DNA from: Pasteurella sp030783905
GTDB lineage: Bacteria; Pseudomonadota; Gammaproteobacteria; Enterobacterales; Pasteurellaceae
Direction of reading: 5' to 3'
DNA: 64,000 bases
Assembly: GCA_051122655.1 (NCBI GenBank)
Contig: CP182107.1
Coordinates: forward strand, 1,922,001-1,986,000
Shown here: positions 61,149 through 64,000 of the stretch, piece after piece
How the letters are laid out: each line of letters starts with the position of its first letter
How positions within the stretch are numbered: position 1 is the stretch's first letter
Made by a program: the position numbers and the translations under genes
The notes under the pieces: model-generated
The model's database searches: none
The model's input: only the letters and a program-made list of their open reading frames with translations
What the model was told of the DNA's origin: nothing

Positions 61149-61802
61149 TTAACTTAAGTCCAATCCCATTTGCCAAAACGCGGATTCCATGCGTGTGGCG
61201 GTATTAAAAATCGATTGTAATTTGGTGAGCTGTGCTTCTGAGAGATCGGCACAAAGTGCATCTAAAGTCGCAATGGCATGTTGTGCGGCGGTTTGAAATT
61301 CCTCGCCCGCATAGGTATCAATCCACGCTTGGTAGGGATTAGTCGCTGGGCTTACGTCACCTTCAACGATATGTTTAGCAATCACTGCATAACCAATCGC
61401 ACAAGGGGCAAGGGCGGTGTAAAGTTCAGCTAACCCCCCCGTCATACCCGCATCTAATACATAGCGGGTGTAGGCCACACACGCGGCAGATTCTTCAGTG
61501 CTAAATAAGGTTTGTTCATCAATCCCCCAGCTTTCACAAAATTGAATATGTAGCTGAATTTCATGCAACAACGCACTGATAGCCTCATGGGCGGCTTTCA
61601 TCTGGGCAAAGTTTTCGGCTTTATAAAGGCCTAGCGATAACGCACGGTTGTATTGAAATAAAAATAAATAGTCTTGTTTTAAATAGTGCTGAAAACAGGC
61701 TTTTGGCAAGGTGCCGTTGGCAAGCTGTTGTACAAAAGAGTGGTGGATATAGTCCTGCCAGTAGGTGCCTGCGTTGTGGATAAGTTGTTGTGTGATGGAC
61801 AT
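61149..61802 (-). CDS. tenA: TenA-family thiaminase II / aminopyrimidine aminohydrolase
   Basis: A 217-residue TenA protein. The nucleophilic cysteine is Cys134 in LAPCAIGYAVI. It releases HMP from amino-HMP produced by thiamin breakdown, feeding thiD. The ATG at 61802 follows AAGGAAA; upstream codons are unlikely. It lies between thiX and thiY and shows that the imported substrate is probably a pyrimidine breakdown product. Confidence 0.93.
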   Translation of the reverse strand: MSITQQLIHNAGTYWQDYIHHSFVQQLANGTLPKACFQHYLKQDYLFLFQYNRALSLGLYKAENFAQMKAAHEAISALLHEIQLHIQFCESWGIDEQTLFSTEESAACVAYTRYVLDAGMTGGLAELYTALAPCAIGYAVIAKHIVEGDVSPATNPYQAWIDTYAGEEFQTAAQHAIATLDALCADLSEAQLTKLQSIFNTATRMESAFWQMGLDLS

Positions 61803-61874
61803 CGTTGTTTCCTTTTTTTGATAAAACTTGTCTAAAATTGACCGCACTTTTACCTTGCGCATATAAATCGCGGC

Positions 61875-62627
61875 TTACTTTAAGTGTTTCACCCAAGGGA
61901 TCCATTTCTTGAGCAAATAATCCACGGTAAAATACAAGAGCAAACTGATGCTCATTAAAAGTAATAAGGCGGAAAACATTAAATCCACCCGCATTCTGGC
62001 GTTAGCGTGCAGCATTAAATAACCTAATCCCTGTGATGAACCCACCCATTCCCCCACAATCGCCCCAATGGGGGCGACAGACACCGCAATGCGTAAACCC
62101 GAAGCCAAGGACGGCAAGGCGGCAGGCAATCGCACTTTAAATAACATCGCACTTGCAGACACTTGCATAGTTTTTGCTAATTCCAACCATTGCATAGGCG
62201 TATTACGTAAGCCGTCGTAGCAGGCCGCAGTAACAGGGAAATAAATAATTAAAATCGTCATCACAATTTTGGACGCTAAACCATAACCAAACCACAGCAC
62301 CAGTAACGGCGCAATCGCAAACACGGGAATAGCTTGTGAGATCACCAATAAAGGCAATAAGAATTTGGATAAATAATCAGACAGGCTGAGTAACAGCGCG
62401 GAGAGTAGCCCCAGCGATACGCCAAGTAAGAGACCGAGCCCTATTTCTAACAGGGTGATTTGGCTATGTTGCCATAATAAATCATACCGGCTGTGTAACT
62501 GTGTAAATACCTCGCTTGGTGGAGGAAACATATAACGCGGAATCTCAAAAAACGACACCGCACTTTGCCACAAAAGGAGCAACATCAGACTTAATAGCAC
62601 AACATGGAGAAGGGGCTTAATTTTCAT
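61875..62627 (-). CDS. thiX: ThiX-like ABC permease
   Basis: A 250-residue permease of the SsuC/TauC type with about six transmembrane helices. The EAA-like loop is seen in VRLPAALPSLASGLRIAVSV. The ATG at 62627 follows GAGGGGC and overlaps the thiZ end by 11 bases. Uptake-signal copies lie in the gene (near 62558) and between it and tenA. Confidence 0.9.
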   Translation of the reverse strand: MKIKPLLHVVLLSLMLLLLWQSAVSFFEIPRYMFPPPSEVFTQLHSRYDLLWQHSQITLLEIGLGLLLGVSLGLLSALLLSLSDYLSKFLLPLLVISQAIPVFAIAPLLVLWFGYGLASKIVMTILIIYFPVTAACYDGLRNTPMQWLELAKTMQVSASAMLFKVRLPAALPSLASGLRIAVSVAPIGAIVGEWVGSSQGLGYLMLHANARMRVDLMFSALLLLMSISLLLYFTVDYLLKKWIPWVKHLK

Positions 62628-63345
62628 GTTGCCCCTCAATGAGTTGTGCTAATAACTGTTCTTGTAATTGCCACAGATCTTGTTGACCAAGCTGGCGGGG
62701 CGTATCACCACTTAATGAAATTTGCTCGGATAAACGGGCAGGCTGATTTTTCAGCACATAAATGGCATCGCTTAAACGAATAGCTTCTTGCGGATCGTGG
62801 GTGATCATTAACACCGTTTTATGTTTGAGCAGATCACAAGCGAGATCCTGTAATTGAATACGGGTGATGGCGTCCAATGCCGAAAAAGGTTCATCCATTA
62901 AAATGGTATTGGCGTCTTGCATTAACGTGCGAGCCAGTGCGACACGTTGACGTTGACCGCCAGAAAGCTGATAACAGGCTTTATGCCAATGATTAGCCAT
63001 GTTGACGGCAGCGAGTAATGACTTCGCTTTTTCTTCACTTTGTTGAGTCTTTTTGCCTTGTAAGTGTAAATGCAACTGGACATTATCAATCACGGATAAC
63101 CAAGGATAAAGGGCATCCTGTTGCGCCATATAACTGATGGTTTGATCGGGTGAAATGATAATCTGACCCGCTGTCATCGCTTGGTTTTCTAAGCCTGCAA
63201 TGGCGCGTACAAGGGTCGATTTGCCAATCCCAGAGGCGCCCAGTAGTGTGGTCCACTTGCCTTTGGGTAAAACAAAGTTAAAACCAGCAAAGAGTGCTTG
63301 CTGATTATAGCTTAGGCGTAGATCACGGATCTCAACGGCAAACAT
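62617..63345 (-). CDS. thiZ: ThiZ-like ABC ATPase
   Basis: A 242-residue ATPase. Walker A is GASGIGKST, the signature is LSGGQRQRVALART and Walker B is TILMDEPFSALD. It energises import of the HMP precursor with ThiX and ThiY. It is the first gene after the TPP riboswitch; the ATG at 63345 has no clear Shine-Dalgarno sequence just upstream. Confidence 0.9.
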   Translation of the reverse strand: MFAVEIRDLRLSYNQQALFAGFNFVLPKGKWTTLLGASGIGKSTLVRAIAGLENQAMTAGQIIISPDQTISYMAQQDALYPWLSVIDNVQLHLHLQGKKTQQSEEKAKSLLAAVNMANHWHKACYQLSGGQRQRVALARTLMQDANTILMDEPFSALDAITRIQLQDLACDLLKHKTVLMITHDPQEAIRLSDAIYVLKNQPARLSEQISLSGDTPRQLGQQDLWQLQEQLLAQLIEGQHEN

Positions 63346-63438
63346 AAGCAGAAACCAAGAGACGAGCGCTTAGCGTTGAAAGAATGAAATGAGATCGGAA
63401 TGAAGAATGAAAAAATATGATCGGATTATTGGCATAAT

Positions 63439-63523
63439 TAGTTTCCTACGTCAGTGTTAGCTGTATCAGGTTCACGGGTATCATCTCAGCCATGTCGATT
63501 TTCGCGACAAGGCACCCCGACTA
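63439..63523 (-). ncRNA. TPP riboswitch
   Basis: On the minus strand the aptamer reads GGGGTGCC (63511-63518), then a variable arm, GCTGAGA (the plus strand shows TCTCAG at 63484-63489), ACCCGTGAACCTGATACAG (63461-63479) and a closing TGACGTAGGAA. These are the conserved THI-box elements in order. It lies 94 bases before thiZ. High thiamin pyrophosphate should reduce expression of thiZXtenAthiY, and perhaps thiMDE-thiU by read-through. Confidence 0.95.
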
Positions 63524-63578
63524 AAGTGCGATAAGACTACATGAGTGAGTTAAAAAGAGAAGAGCTTTGTTAAAGAAA

Positions 63579-63594
63579 TGTGATCTTTGTCACG
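63579..63594. promoter_or_regulatory. Candidate CRP site upstream of the thi riboswitch
   Basis: TGTGATCTTTGTCACG carries a perfect left half and four of five right-half bases of the CRP dyad, with AAA before it. It lies 56 bases from the start of the TPP aptamer and 28 from the rmuC stop, so it could act on the thi promoter. Confidence 0.5.
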
Positions 63595-63621
63595 GAATTT
63601 ATTTCTCTTTCCTCGCTTCTC

Positions 63622-64000
63622 TTATTTTTCTGGGGATTCTTTTTTGGGCTGCTCCACTTCTGATTCTACTTTCACCACCTCCAACCGTTCCACTTCTACT
63701 GCATTATGCAACAATTCCACACTTGGCATGGTTTTATTGGCTTTGGCGGAGAGGTCTTTGAAACGTTCAACTTTGCCCACTAAACCTTGCTGACCCACTA
63801 ATGCGGTGACGGTGCTGTTGTAGTGGCTGCTGGCGGAAGATAGCGTGTTGCCCAGTTTGCCTAAGCGTTCGGCGATGACGCAGATTTGATTGTAAATGTC
63901 GCCTGCACGGGCGCTGATTTCTTTGGCTTCGGCATTACCACGTTCAATTCGCCACAAGTTCGCTACCGTGCGTAAAATTGGCATTAAAGTGGTGTGGGAA
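63622..64000 (-). CDS. rmuC: RmuC, DNA recombination protein (3' end only)
   Basis: About 125 C-terminal residues of an RmuC-family protein; the gene enters from beyond the window's right edge. The reading frame stays open to base 64000 (ending ...SHTTLMPILRTV in translation order). Family strings: ANLWRIERGNAEAKEISARA, ALVGQQGLVGKVERFKDL and LSAKANKTMP. RmuC is a coiled-coil, nuclease-like protein that limits inverted-repeat recombination. The last ~30 residues form an acidic Glu/Val/Lys tail. Confidence 0.92.
   Translation of the reverse strand, partial: SHTTLMPILRTVANLWRIERGNAEAKEISARAGDIYNQICVIAERLGKLGNTLSSASSHYNSTVTALVGQQGLVGKVERFKDLSAKANKTMPSVELLHNAVEVERLEVVKVESEVEQPKKESPEK

Overview
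The window looks like a chromosome segment of a Pasteurellaceae gamma-proteobacterium, most likely Pasteurella multocida or a close relative. The reasons are low to moderate GC, many copies of the Haemophilus-type DNA uptake signal (AAGTGCGGT / ACCGCACTT, often inverted in pairs as terminators), and family-typical gene content (periplasmic nitrate reductase, LppB-type NlpD with two LysM domains, yia/sgb sugar-acid locus, thiamin salvage genes). The species call is inference from gene content and motifs. I found no rRNA, tRNA, CRISPR array, intact insertion sequence or prophage.

Layout. 1-3228: 3' part of the periplasmic nitrate reductase operon (napA end, napG, napH, napB, napC). 3378-10854: dprA (competence), lptD, tag, talB, an AT-rich PIN-like gene, nudJ and rluE. 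11043-18514: icd, then the tight chain ftsB-ispD-ispF-truD-Sel1 gene, then surE, a DedA protein, a tiny lipoprotein and nlpD. 18579-23642: ychJ-yihY-dtd and argO on the minus strand, and rpe-gph-trpS on the plus strand. 23800-27199: an iron-regulated TonB receptor and a periplasmic DUF3108-like protein. 27244-33787: a branched-chain amino acid operon read leftwards as ilvL (leader peptide and attenuator)-ilvG-ilvM-racemase-ilvD-ilvA. 33976-41505: yigL, crcB, pldB, asd, a small acidic protein gene bracketed by a 182-bp direct repeat, tktA and ybhA.

41525-55282 is a 14-kb catabolic locus. It is the yiaKLMNO-lyxK-sgbH-sgbU-sgbE pathway for 2,3-diketo-L-gulonate, with its IclR-type regulator YiaJ divergent and a good CRP site between. 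Inserted in it are a complete sugar-type ABC importer and an SMP-30 family lactonase. The predicted end product is D-xylulose 5-phosphate, a substrate of the neighbouring transketolase. 55360-57391 holds a YqhA-like membrane protein and the thiamin-linked transporter thiU.

57381-63523 is a thiamin salvage island, all leftward: a TPP riboswitch, then thiZ-thiX-tenA-thiY, a 490-bp gap with an inverted repeat element, then thiM-thiD-thiE-thiU. The window ends in the 3' part of rmuC.

The observations most worth a second look are the hybrid sugar-acid locus, the repeat-bracketed small gene with the eroded end of a paralogue beside it, the inverted element that sits where a thiM leader would be expected, the tiny lipoprotein sharing the N-terminal motif of NlpD, a racemase inside the ilv operon, and a candidate CRP-S competence site before dprA.
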